This document shows positions 1 through 4,895 of a DNA stretch of 7,448 nucleotides, one piece after another. This DNA is from an uncultured Clostridium sp. (lineage in GTDB: Bacteria; Bacillota; Clostridia; TANB77; CAG-508). The stretch lies in the NCBI GenBank assembly GCA_947057875.1, contig CAMSEX010000061.1:1-7448 (forward strand). The letters are read 5' to 3'. Below the pieces are notes generated by a model, which searched no databases, was not told the origin of the DNA, and saw only the letters and a program-made list of their open reading frames with translations. The translations under genes and the position numbers were made by a program. The first letter of the stretch is position 1, and every line of letters begins with the position of its first letter.

Positions 1-395
1 GGCATATTCGTTTCTTTTTCAATTGCCTCATAATGCGCCACTATTCCCTCTTGCGTCGTTTTGTTATAATATGGTGTCACAATCAATGCGCCATCTACGC
101 CCACACTTTCTGCAAATTTTGTCATTTCAATGGCTGATTTTGTACAATTAGAACCAGTTCCAGCAATAACTGGAACTCTCTTATGTACTACTTCCACCGC
201 AAATTTGATTGTCTCTTTCCTTTCCTCTAGCGTCATAGTAGACGATTCTCCAGTCGTTCCACAAACCACAAGTGCATCAATTTTATTAGCAATTTGATTT
301 TCAATCAATTTCTCAAATTCTTTCCAATTTACACCATTTTCCCTAAATGGCGTTACAATAGCTGTTGCACAGCCTTTAAAAATAATTTTTTTCAT
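1..395 (-). CDS. dapA: 4-hydroxy-tetrahydrodipicolinate synthase, N-terminal part (runs off window)
   Basis: DapA condenses pyruvate with aspartate semialdehyde, the first committed step of the diaminopimelate/lysine pathway in the cytoplasm. I translated the minus strand from the ATG at 393-395: about 131 codons are present, open to the window edge. Family motifs seen are TAIVTPF near residue 11, CGTTGESSTM at 45-54 (the Thr-Thr pair of the active site), PVIAGTGSN near 75 and IVTPYYNK near 105. Tyr110 aligns with E. coli Tyr107. The fragment stops just before the expected catalytic Tyr (E. coli 133) and the Schiff-base Lys (161), so these cannot be checked. A ribosome site reading AAAAAAGGTG lies 6 bases before the ATG. 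It follows the histidine-phosphatase gene by 83 bp and has its own promoter. Other members of the aldolase family, such as N-acetylneuraminate lyase, share parts of these motifs, but the overall match is DapA-like. Confidence 0.93.
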   Translation of the reverse strand, partial: MKKIIFKGCATAIVTPFRENGVNWKEFEKLIENQIANKIDALVVCGTTGESSTMTLEERKETIKFAVEVVHKRVPVIAGTGSNCTKSAIEMTKFAESVGVDGALIVTPYYNKTTQEGIVAHYEAIEKETNM

Positions 396-424
396 ATTTA
401 TCACCTTTTTTCTTTTTAGGTCGC

Positions 425-447
425 GAAAATGTTAATTAACCATTTTC
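425..447. repeat. Inverted repeat at the dapA transcription start, possible operator or leader hairpin
   Basis: GAAAATGTTAA (425-435) faces TTAACCATTTTC (436-447), an inverted repeat with one unpaired base. It begins about 7 bases after the predicted -10 box of dapA, so it covers roughly +1 to +23 of the transcript. This is where repressor operators often lie. No T-run follows it on the minus strand, so it is not a normal terminator. The role is inferred. Confidence 0.45.
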
Positions 448-453
448 TTATTT

Positions 454-482
454 ATTATATGCTAGAACGAAAAAAAAATCAA
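454..482 (-). promoter_or_regulatory. Predicted sigma-A promoter of dapA
   Basis: On the minus strand, TTGATT (482-477) is separated by 17 bases from a perfect TATAAT (459-454). The spacer contains a run of seven T. The -35 box overlaps the stop codon of the upstream histidine-phosphatase gene. The predicted start is near 447, giving a leader of about 50 bases, which is too short for a lysine riboswitch. Confidence 0.65.
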
Positions 483-1036
483 TTAAAAATTTCATTTAAT
501 TCATATTTTCTAATCTCGCAATTAGCAATTCCCGTTCTTGGCACTTGCCCATCTTCTTCAATTCCAGTAAAATATGCTTGAATGGCTTGCGCCGTTCCTC
601 CATGTGTCACAAGCAAAACATTTTTGTCCTGATAGTTTTCCTTCACTTCGTCCAAAAATTCACTCACTCTATTGCAACACTCTACTACTGGTTCTACATT
701 ATCTGTTTTCACATTTAAGGAATAATTCCAAGCATCACAAAATTTTTGCTGGCAAGTCTCTGGATTTTTTCCTTCCAACTCGCCAAATTCTCTTTCTCTC
801 AATCGAACATCACAAATCATAGGAACCTTTTTATCTTGACTTACAATTTCAGCCGTTTTCTTAGCCCTTTTAAGTGGCGAAGAAAAAATAATATCAATAT
901 CACATTGATTAAATTCCTCTTTCGCCTTTTGAGCCTGCTTCATTCCCGTTTCATTTAATTCAATATCCGTGCAACCTTGCACTTTTCCCAAAACATTCCA
1001 ATTGGTTTGTCCATGTCTCATTACATATAGATTCAT
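479..1036 (-). CDS. Histidine phosphatase superfamily protein (phosphoglycerate mutase-like)
   Basis: This 185-residue protein belongs to the cytoplasmic histidine phosphatase superfamily, which moves phosphate through a phospho-histidine. It opens with the hallmark VMRHGQTNWN: Arg7 and His8, the latter being the phosphorylated residue. It continues with SSPLKRAKKTAE (Arg57), LREREFGELEG (Glu81 as likely proton donor) and VTHGGT with the second His145. The length of about 185-200 fits the GpmB/CobC/PhoE-type branch rather than glycolytic GpmA (about 230-250). The substrate cannot be read from sequence: sugar phosphates, nucleotides and alpha-ribazole phosphate are all known for relatives. The ATG at 1036 lies 12 bp after the PBP stop codon, and an AAGGAG ribosome site fills that gap, so it is very probably co-transcribed with the PBP gene. 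The stop codon is TGA at 481-479. Confidence 0.93.
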   Translation of the reverse strand: MNLYVMRHGQTNWNVLGKVQGCTDIELNETGMKQAQKAKEEFNQCDIDIIFSSPLKRAKKTAEIVSQDKKVPMICDVRLREREFGELEGKNPETCQQKFCDAWNYSLNVKTDNVEPVVECCNRVSEFLDEVKENYQDKNVLLVTHGGTAQAIQAYFTGIEEDGQVPRTGIANCEIRKYELNEIFN

Positions 1037-1048
1037 CTTTTTCTCCTT

Positions 1049-1609
1049 TTACTCATTATGTTTTGTACACATTCCGGGTTCTGTTTCCCCCAAAAAATAT
1101 TCGGTGTACGTATTTTTACAACTACTTTTTGCCTTCAAAAAAGTATCTTTGCAAATTTTCACAGAAACCACATCCTTGGTTTCCTTAAAACTACTATTTT
1201 CCAATTTACTATGCACTTTTTTCATAACATCAGCCCACATCTCGCCAGCTGGATTTTTCCCTTGATACTCAATTCTCTCACTCAAATCAAACCCAAACCA
1301 ACTTACCGCCGTATAATAATTTGTAAAACCACAAAGCCAACGATCGTAATCTTCATTGGTAGTTCCCGTTTTCGCTGCCACTTCCATGCCTTTTATCGCG
1401 CAATAAGTCGCTGTTCCATTCGTTCCTTTCACAGGTTCTGTCAACAATTTTTTTGTCACAAAAGCAACATCCTCTGAAAAAGCTCTTCTTTTCTTCTGTC
1501 CCGAATTCATAACAAGACTACCATCGCTAGACATAATCTTGGTAAAAAAAGTTGGCTCAATATAAATTCCATCATTAGCAATAGTGCTATATGCGCCCGC
1601 CATTTCCAA
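1049..1609 (-). CDS. Class A penicillin-binding protein, C-terminal part of the frameshifted gene
   Basis: This is the continuation, in a different frame, of the PBP gene that starts at 3068. The reading frame is meaningful from about 1621: N-G-I-S-P-L-E-M-A-G-A-Y-S, a conserved stretch of the transpeptidase domain. The apparent start at 1609 is a TTG that actually codes the Leu of SPLEM, so it is not a real start and no ribosome site precedes it. It carries the KTGTT motif (bases 1372-1364), the third element of the penicillin-binding active site, followed by a Trp-rich stretch and a tail with N-P-A-G-E-M-W-A-D-V-M-K-K-V-H, as in other Bacillota PBP1-type enzymes. Alone, this 186-residue piece would lack the catalytic Ser and the SxN motif. 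Joined to the upstream part after removing one base, the protein would be about 672 residues, with KTG near residues 566-568. Confidence 0.85.
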   Translation of the reverse strand: MEMAGAYSTIANDGIYIEPTFFTKIMSSDGSLVMNSGQKKRRAFSEDVAFVTKKLLTEPVKGTNGTATYCAIKGMEVAAKTGTTNEDYDRWLCGFTNYYTAVSWFGFDLSERIEYQGKNPAGEMWADVMKKVHSKLENSSFKETKDVVSVKICKDTFLKAKSSCKNTYTEYFLGETEPGMCTKHNE

Positions 1610-3068
1610 TGGCGAAATTCCGTTTATCTAGCCCCCCCAAAGCAAGCGACAAATTTTCATCTTTCTCATTCAAAGTCGTAATTCCCATTTTCTTCAAATA
1701 TTTAATCGCAACATTTGGTGTGAGCTCTTCCATTATTTTCACAAATGGAATATTTTGAGACGATTCTACCGCACGCCTGACTGTAATATTTCCCAATTCA
1801 TCATTGTAATTAGTTGGCGTATATTCTTCTCCATTATAATCAATAAACATGGTCACTTTATCTTCATACATACTCACCGGTGTGATCATTTTCTCAGCAA
1901 GTGCTGGAATAAGAACAGCAAGTGGCTTACTACTAGAACCTGTTTGACGTATCCCTTGTGTTGCTCGATTAAAACATCGATTTTCCATTTTTTTACCAAG
2001 TCCACCAACACAACCTACTACATAACCACTTTTATGATCTATCATAACCATTGCTGCTTGTGCTGTATTTTCCTCATCGCCAGATTTCAATTTGTATTTA
2101 TTTTTCTCAAATTCTTTTTCCATTTCCTCTTGAATTTTTGTATCTTGCGTGCTATAAATTTTGGCATTCGCCATATACAAAAAATTCGTTGCAAATGTCG
2201 CTGTCATCTTCTTTTCTTTCGCCAAATCTGCAATCACTTCTGATAAAAGGGCATCTATATGATAAGAATAAACCTCTTGTTCTTCTGTTTCAATCTTTCC
2301 TTTTTTGAAATTCAAACCTTTTTCCACATTGGCTACTGCCACATTGTATTCCTCTTCTGAAATATTCTGCAACTCCAGCATTTTGCGTAAAACCGTTTTT
2401 GTCCTTTTCTCGATTTTTTCAGAATTATCCTTCTCATCATTAAAAGGATTATACGCATTTGGCGCATGATTAATACCCGCCAAAAAAGCACATTCTTCTA
2501 GACTTAGTTGAGTTGCATCTTTATTAAAATAATATTGGCTCCCTGCACCAACACCGTATATGTTAGGACCTACATAAATTACATTCAAATACGCCTCTAA
2601 AATTTCATCCTTACTCATAAACCACTCAAGTGAAATTGCTTTGGTCCATTCTTTGACTTTTCGAGTAATGGAATTTGAGTCATCTCCTGTTAAATTTTTA
2701 ACTAATTGCTGCGTAATCGTACTCGCACCAAAAGAAGCTTTTCCAAAATGAATGATATAAGAAAAAATAGCAGCACCTGTTCTTTTAACATCTACTCCAA
2801 AATGTTTATAAAAACGCTCATCTTCTATGGCAACATACGCTTTTTTCAAATCTGCTGGCATGGCAGAAAATTCCACATTTTTACGTTTTCTTTCGACTCC
2901 AATTTTCGCTAACACTTTTCCATTACTATCTAACACTTGTGATGGTTCATTTGCAGTCATTACGCTTACTATTTCTTGCCAGTTATGCACATCAATTCCT
3001 GTTTTTACAGCTAAACTAATGATTAAAAATGCCATTAAAATCAAGAGTACTTTTATTATTTTCTTCAA
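1587..3068 (-). CDS. Class A penicillin-binding protein (transglycosylase/transpeptidase), N-terminal part, broken by a frameshift
   Basis: This bifunctional peptidoglycan synthase polymerises lipid II and cross-links stem peptides outside the membrane. Residues 4-21 form one hydrophobic N-terminal membrane anchor. The GT51 transglycosylase domain follows: IEDERFYKHFGVD with Glu82 as likely catalytic base, GASTITQQLVKN at 114-125, a RKVKEW helix and a Y-L-N-V-I-Y-V-G segment. The transpeptidase domain starts near 300, with nucleophile Ser378 in GSSSK (S-x-x-K) and SQN at 437-439. After LALGGL (475-480) the frame shifts: the ORF reads D-K-R-N-F-A and stops, while N-G-I-S-P-L-E-M continues in another frame. 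The start is TTG, chosen because AAAGGAGG lies 8 bases before it and no ATG fits before the membrane segment. It has its own promoter and is followed by the histidine-phosphatase gene. I see PBP1A/PonA architecture but do not assign a symbol. Confidence 0.93.
   Translation of the reverse strand: MKKIIKVLLILMAFLIISLAVKTGIDVHNWQEIVSVMTANEPSQVLDSNGKVLAKIGVERKRKNVEFSAMPADLKKAYVAIEDERFYKHFGVDVKRTGAAIFSYIIHFGKASFGASTITQQLVKNLTGDDSNSITRKVKEWTKAISLEWFMSKDEILEAYLNVIYVGPNIYGVGAGSQYYFNKDATQLSLEECAFLAGINHAPNAYNPFNDEKDNSEKIEKRTKTVLRKMLELQNISEEEYNVAVANVEKGLNFKKGKIETEEQEVYSYHIDALLSEVIADLAKEKKMTATFATNFLYMANAKIYSTQDTKIQEEMEKEFEKNKYKLKSGDEENTAQAAMVMIDHKSGYVVGCVGGLGKKMENRCFNRATQGIRQTGSSSKPLAVLIPALAEKMITPVSMYEDKVTMFIDYNGEEYTPTNYNDELGNITVRRAVESSQNIPFVKIMEELTPNVAIKYLKKMGITTLNEKDENLSLALGGLDKRNFAIGNGGRI
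1620..1638 (-). other. Frameshift site in the PBP gene
   Basis: The minus strand reads a run of seven G (1638-1632) and then CTAGATAAACGG. In the first frame this gives G-G-L-D-K-R. Removing any one base between the CTA codon and the AAC gives G-G-L-x-N-G-I-S-P-L, the spacing expected for this PBP family (GGL, two residues, G-V/I-S-P-L-E). Changing the G run to six or eight gives an immediate stop, so simple slippage of that run does not repair the gene. It could be a sequencing or assembly error, or a true mutation. Confidence 0.85.
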
Positions 3069-3076
3069 TTAACAAG

Positions 3077-3084
3077 CCTCCTTT
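3077..3084 (-). promoter_or_regulatory. Ribosome binding site that fixes the TTG start of the PBP gene
   Basis: AAAGGAGG on the minus strand, 8 bases before the TTG at 3068-3066. This is the only strong ribosome site near the 5' end, and it supports a TTG start directly before the MKKIIK membrane anchor. Confidence 0.8.
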
Positions 3085-3089
3085 GGGAA

Positions 3090-3118
3090 ATTATATCATA
3101 TCCTACAAAAAAAGTCTA
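3090..3118 (-). promoter_or_regulatory. Predicted sigma-A promoter of the PBP operon (extended -10)
   Basis: TAGACT (3118-3113), a 17-base spacer and TATAAT (3095-3090), with TGA directly before the -10 as an extended element. The -10 box lies about 22 bases before the start codon, so the leader is very short. The spacer and -10 are almost the same as those of the promoter at 6435-6463. Confidence 0.75.
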
Positions 3119-3133
3119 GCAATGATGAAAAAG

Positions 3134-3168
3134 AAAAAACTCTAATTTATTATATATAAACTAGAGTT
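3134..3168 (-). terminator. Intrinsic terminator of the pentapeptide/TfoX operon
   Basis: In the minus-strand RNA, 3168-3156 pairs with 3150-3138 over 13 bp (one G-U pair) around a 5-base loop (3155-3151). A T-rich run (TTTTTTC then TTTTT) follows. It lies about 45 bases after the TfoX-domain stop codon and before the PBP promoter, so it separates the two units. Confidence 0.8.
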
Positions 3169-3213
3169 ATATCTTATTTTTTATTTATTCTGTTACTTTT
3201 AATTTCTTTATTT

Positions 3214-3528
3214 TCACTTCTTTTTCTTTTTTGGTAGTGGTGTCACTCTTTCTAAAATTGGCAAAAGTTCCTGACATAAATCCTTTTCATCCATATCTAA
3301 AATATAATGCTCTTTTGCTCCTTTGTATGGAATTCCACATTCGTTATTTTGCATCAGTTCTTTTATCTCTTCTAACTTCTTCACAAAAACTGTATTATCA
3401 CACACCAAAAGAATCGGTTTTTCATTCACATATATCATGTATTCTCCAAACATTTTTCGATATCTAACATTTTCAAACTCCTCAATTTGTTCACAAACAT
3501 ATTCTATATATTCTTGTGTTGTTGCCAT
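3214..3528 (-). CDS. TfoX/Sxy N-terminal-domain protein
   Basis: This small soluble protein of 104 residues consists of a single TfoX-N domain. The family signature is visible as R-K-M-F-G-E-Y at 24-30, then a predicted strand (MIYVNEKPILLVCDNTVFVKK, residues 31-51) and a final helical part. In gamma-proteobacteria TfoX/Sxy promotes CRP-dependent competence genes, but that activity is known for longer two-domain proteins. Single TfoX-N proteins in Bacillota have no settled function, so none is assigned. The ATG at 3528 is preceded at 5 bases by AAGGAGG, which begins directly after the stop codon of the pentapeptide-repeat gene (12 bp apart), so the two are co-transcribed and perhaps translationally coupled. 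The tail ends in five Lys. An intrinsic terminator follows. Confidence 0.85.
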   Translation of the reverse strand: MATTQEYIEYVCEQIEEFENVRYRKMFGEYMIYVNEKPILLVCDNTVFVKKLEEIKELMQNNECGIPYKGAKEHYILDMDEKDLCQELLPILERVTPLPKKKKK

Positions 3529-3540
3529 AATTTCCTCCTT

Positions 3541-4185
3541 TTATTTTAGTTTAACTCCTAATAAATATAGTAAGTCAATTGCCTGAAATTGCTCAATCGT
3601 TGCTCCTCTTATATCTTCTATGGAAATCGCCATTTTTTCAATGTTGCTGCTTGATAAATCAATTCCATTTAAACTTGTTTTAAAAAACTGCGCCTTACTC
3701 AAATCCACTTTTTCAAAATAAATATTTTTTATTTTTGTTTCTTGAAAAAAACAATTTCTCATTTCCATATCTTGAAATAAAACATTTTCCATACTTGCAA
3801 GTGACAAATTTAAGTAATTTGCATTAGTCTCCAGAAAAGTAACATGATAAAAACGATTTTCAGAAAAATTACTTCCTGCCAATTTACAAGCTTTAAATTC
3901 ACATTTTAAAAAAGCACTTTGAATAAAATTAGTATTTGAAAAATCACAATTCTCAAATTTTACTTCTTTAAAAGTCATTTTTTCTAAAGTAGCATTTTGC
4001 ATTACAATATGACTCATTTTGCATTTTTCTAACTCAAAATTTGACATATATTTTCCACTATCATTTTCATTTTCAAAAGAACTATATTTTATGCTATCCT
4101 CTTCAAAAATGTTTTTATCTACATCTCTCAACTGTTTTACTTCTAATTCTTTAAAATATTTCTCTTTTGGTTTTAAAATATTCAT
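3541..4185 (-). CDS. Pentapeptide-repeat protein, Qnr/MfpA-like in size and fold
   Basis: This 214-residue protein is built almost wholly of pentapeptide repeats. From Met47 to Ile182 every fifth residue (47, 52, 57 ... 177, 182) is hydrophobic with a single exception (Ala122), and most are Phe, Leu or Met. That is about 28 repeats without a break, predicting a four-sided right-handed beta-helix of about seven turns. There is no signal peptide or membrane segment, so it is cytoplasmic. The C-terminus, DIRGATIEQFQAIDLLYLLG at 191-210, resembles the DIRG...QA..L...LG end of Qnr proteins, where the last helix makes the dimer. Qnr and MfpA mimic DNA and protect gyrase from quinolones. Whether this protein does so cannot be told from sequence, and many Bacillota carry such proteins without known function. 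GGAG lies 8 bases before the ATG, and a consensus promoter lies upstream. It is the first gene of an operon with the TfoX-domain gene. Confidence 0.9.
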   Translation of the reverse strand: MNILKPKEKYFKELEVKQLRDVDKNIFEEDSIKYSSFENENDSGKYMSNFELEKCKMSHIVMQNATLEKMTFKEVKFENCDFSNTNFIQSAFLKCEFKACKLAGSNFSENRFYHVTFLETNANYLNLSLASMENVLFQDMEMRNCFFQETKIKNIYFEKVDLSKAQFFKTSLNGIDLSSSNIEKMAISIEDIRGATIEQFQAIDLLYLLGVKLK

Positions 4186-4240
4186 TTTTTCTACTCCAAT
4201 TTTAGACCCATTAACTTTTTAATATAAAACTTTTGTTTGT

Positions 4241-4269
4241 ATTTTATACTATATTCACTAATTTGTCAA
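4241..4269 (-). promoter_or_regulatory. Consensus sigma-A promoter of the pentapeptide-repeat operon
   Basis: Perfect TTGACA (4269-4264), a 17-base spacer and TAAAAT (4246-4241), on the minus strand. The predicted start near 4234 gives a leader of about 50 bases. It stands back-to-back with the plus-strand promoter, with 17 bases between the two -35 boxes. Confidence 0.8.
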
Positions 4270-4286
4270 TAATTTTCCTATCATTT

Positions 4287-4315
4287 TTTACTTTTCTTTT
4301 TAAACTGGGTATAAT
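4287..4315 (+). promoter_or_regulatory. Predicted sigma-A promoter of the plus-strand micro-ORF transcript
   Basis: TTTACT (4287-4292), a 17-base spacer and a perfect TATAAT (4310-4315). Transcription would start near 4322 and run about 155 bases to the hairpin at 4440-4477. It is the only plus-strand promoter in the window with a matching ribosome site and terminator downstream. Confidence 0.65.
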
Positions 4316-4349
4316 TTTCACAAATTAGGAAATATTAATATTAATCTTT

Positions 4350-4359
4350 AAAGGAGGTG
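4350..4359 (+). promoter_or_regulatory. Near-perfect ribosome binding site before the micro-ORF
   Basis: AAAGGAGGTG, a full match to the usual anti-Shine-Dalgarno sequence of Bacillota 16S rRNA. It ends 9 bases before the ATG at 4369. It is the strongest ribosome site in the window, although it precedes only a 21-codon ORF. Confidence 0.85.
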
Positions 4360-4368
4360 CCTTAAGTT

Positions 4369-4434
4369 ATGGAAAAAAAGGAAAAGAAAAACAATAAAAA
4401 CAGTAAAAACAATCAAAATAACGAAAATAATTAG
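4369..4434 (+). CDS. Putative 21-residue Lys/Asn-rich micropeptide
   Basis: This short ORF (ATG at 4369, TAG at 4432-4434, directly followed by an in-frame TAA) encodes 21 residues: about nine Asn, six Lys, three Glu and one each of Met, Ser and Gln. It starts MEKKEKKNNKN. It has no hydrophobic stretch, so it is neither membrane-bound nor secreted, and it is probably disordered and basic. Support for translation comes from a near-perfect ribosome site, a good promoter, tandem stop codons, a terminator 6 bases later, and mixed codons (both AAA/AAG and AAC/AAT), which argue against a plain A-run. I recognise no family. Alternatives are a small regulatory RNA with an incidental ORF, or a leader peptide, though no gene follows on this strand. 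It is the only plus-strand gene in the window. Confidence 0.6.
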   Translation: MEKKEKKNNKNSKNNQNNENN

Positions 4435-4439
4435 TAACT

Positions 4440-4477
4440 AAAAAATAATGGTATGTAAAAACATACCATTATTTTTT
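4440..4477. terminator. Bidirectional intrinsic terminator (perfect 17-bp hairpin)
   Basis: AAAAAATAATGGTATGT (4440-4456) and its exact reverse complement (4461-4477) flank an AAAA loop. Each strand therefore ends its stem in six T. It closes the plus-strand micro-ORF transcript and the minus-strand RCK gene. The stop codon of the RCK gene (4471-4469) lies inside the stem. Confidence 0.92.
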
Positions 4478-4885
4478 ATAATCCTCTATAATTTTCTTAG
4501 CAACCATTTTTCCCAAATATTCTTCTGGAAAAATAATCTCATCTACACCAATTTTTTCTAATACTTTTCGGTGATTTTTGTCTCCCACTTTCGCTATAAT
4601 TTTTCCTACATTGTTTTCTTTCAAAGTTAAACATGAAACTACACTCATTGCAATATTTTCAGCCATTGCTACAACACCAACATCAAATTCTGCCAAAGGC
4701 AAACTCTCAAACGCATCCGAATTTCCAACATCCAAGCAAACCGACTTTGTTGTAAATTTGCTTGCTTTTTCCACCAACGAAATTTCCTTATCAATTGCCA
4801 AAACTTCAAACCCTTCTTCTGACAAACGTTTAGCAACATTCATACCAAACCAACCTAGTCCAACTACAATACATTGTTTTTTCAT
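4469..4885 (-). CDS. Stand-alone RCK-N (TrkA-N) domain protein
   Basis: This 138-residue Rossmann-fold protein is of the KtrA/TrkA type, the cytoplasmic nucleotide-binding regulators of potassium channels and transporters. GLGWFG at 9-14 gives the GxGxxG loop, Asp32 after VLAI marks the end of the second strand (NAD-type ribose binding), and H-R-K-V-L-E-K-I-G-V-D at 105-115 followed by F-P-E-E is typical of KtrA. Usual KtrA proteins have about 220 residues, with an RCK-C domain after this point. Here the protein stops at D-Y-K-K and a terminator follows at once, so RCK-C is absent and no remnant is seen. No channel subunit (KtrB/TrkH) lies in the window. The ATG is preceded by GGGAGGGG, which overlaps the stop of the LRR-transglutaminase gene (10 bp gap), so the two form an operon. 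It may be a shortened KtrA or a regulator of another partner. Confidence 0.9.
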   Translation of the reverse strand: MKKQCIVVGLGWFGMNVAKRLSEEGFEVLAIDKEISLVEKASKFTTKSVCLDVGNSDAFESLPLAEFDVGVVAMAENIAMSVVSCLTLKENNVGKIIAKVGDKNHRKVLEKIGVDEIIFPEEYLGKMVAKKIIEDYKK

Positions 4886-4895
4886 ATGCCCCTCC

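Noticed and set aside
395..478. A lysine riboswitch (L-box) before dapA
   Set aside because: The leader predicted from the promoter is only about 50 bases, far below the size of an L-box, and it contains none of its conserved helices.
1049..1609. A separate gene starting at the TTG at 1609
   Set aside because: The TTG codes the Leu of the conserved SPLEM motif, no ribosome site precedes it, and the same frame already makes sense upstream of it.
1632..1638. The seven-G run as a phase-variation switch for the PBP
   Set aside because: Six G give an immediate TAG and eight G give a TAA after two codons, so changes of the run length do not switch the gene on.
1755..2243. Long plus-strand open frames inside the PBP gene and in the other minus-strand genes
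   Set aside because: They lack ribosome sites and family motifs and lie opposite well-supported genes; they are by-products of AT-rich coding sequence.
3214..3528. Competence regulator function (tfoX/sxy) for the small TfoX-N protein
   Set aside because: Only the N-terminal domain is present, and the known competence role comes from longer gamma-proteobacterial proteins, so no gene symbol is given.
4347..4366. A hairpin hiding the micro-ORF ribosome site (AAGG with CCTT)
   Set aside because: Only about four base pairs are continuous around a 5-base loop, too weak to argue for regulation.
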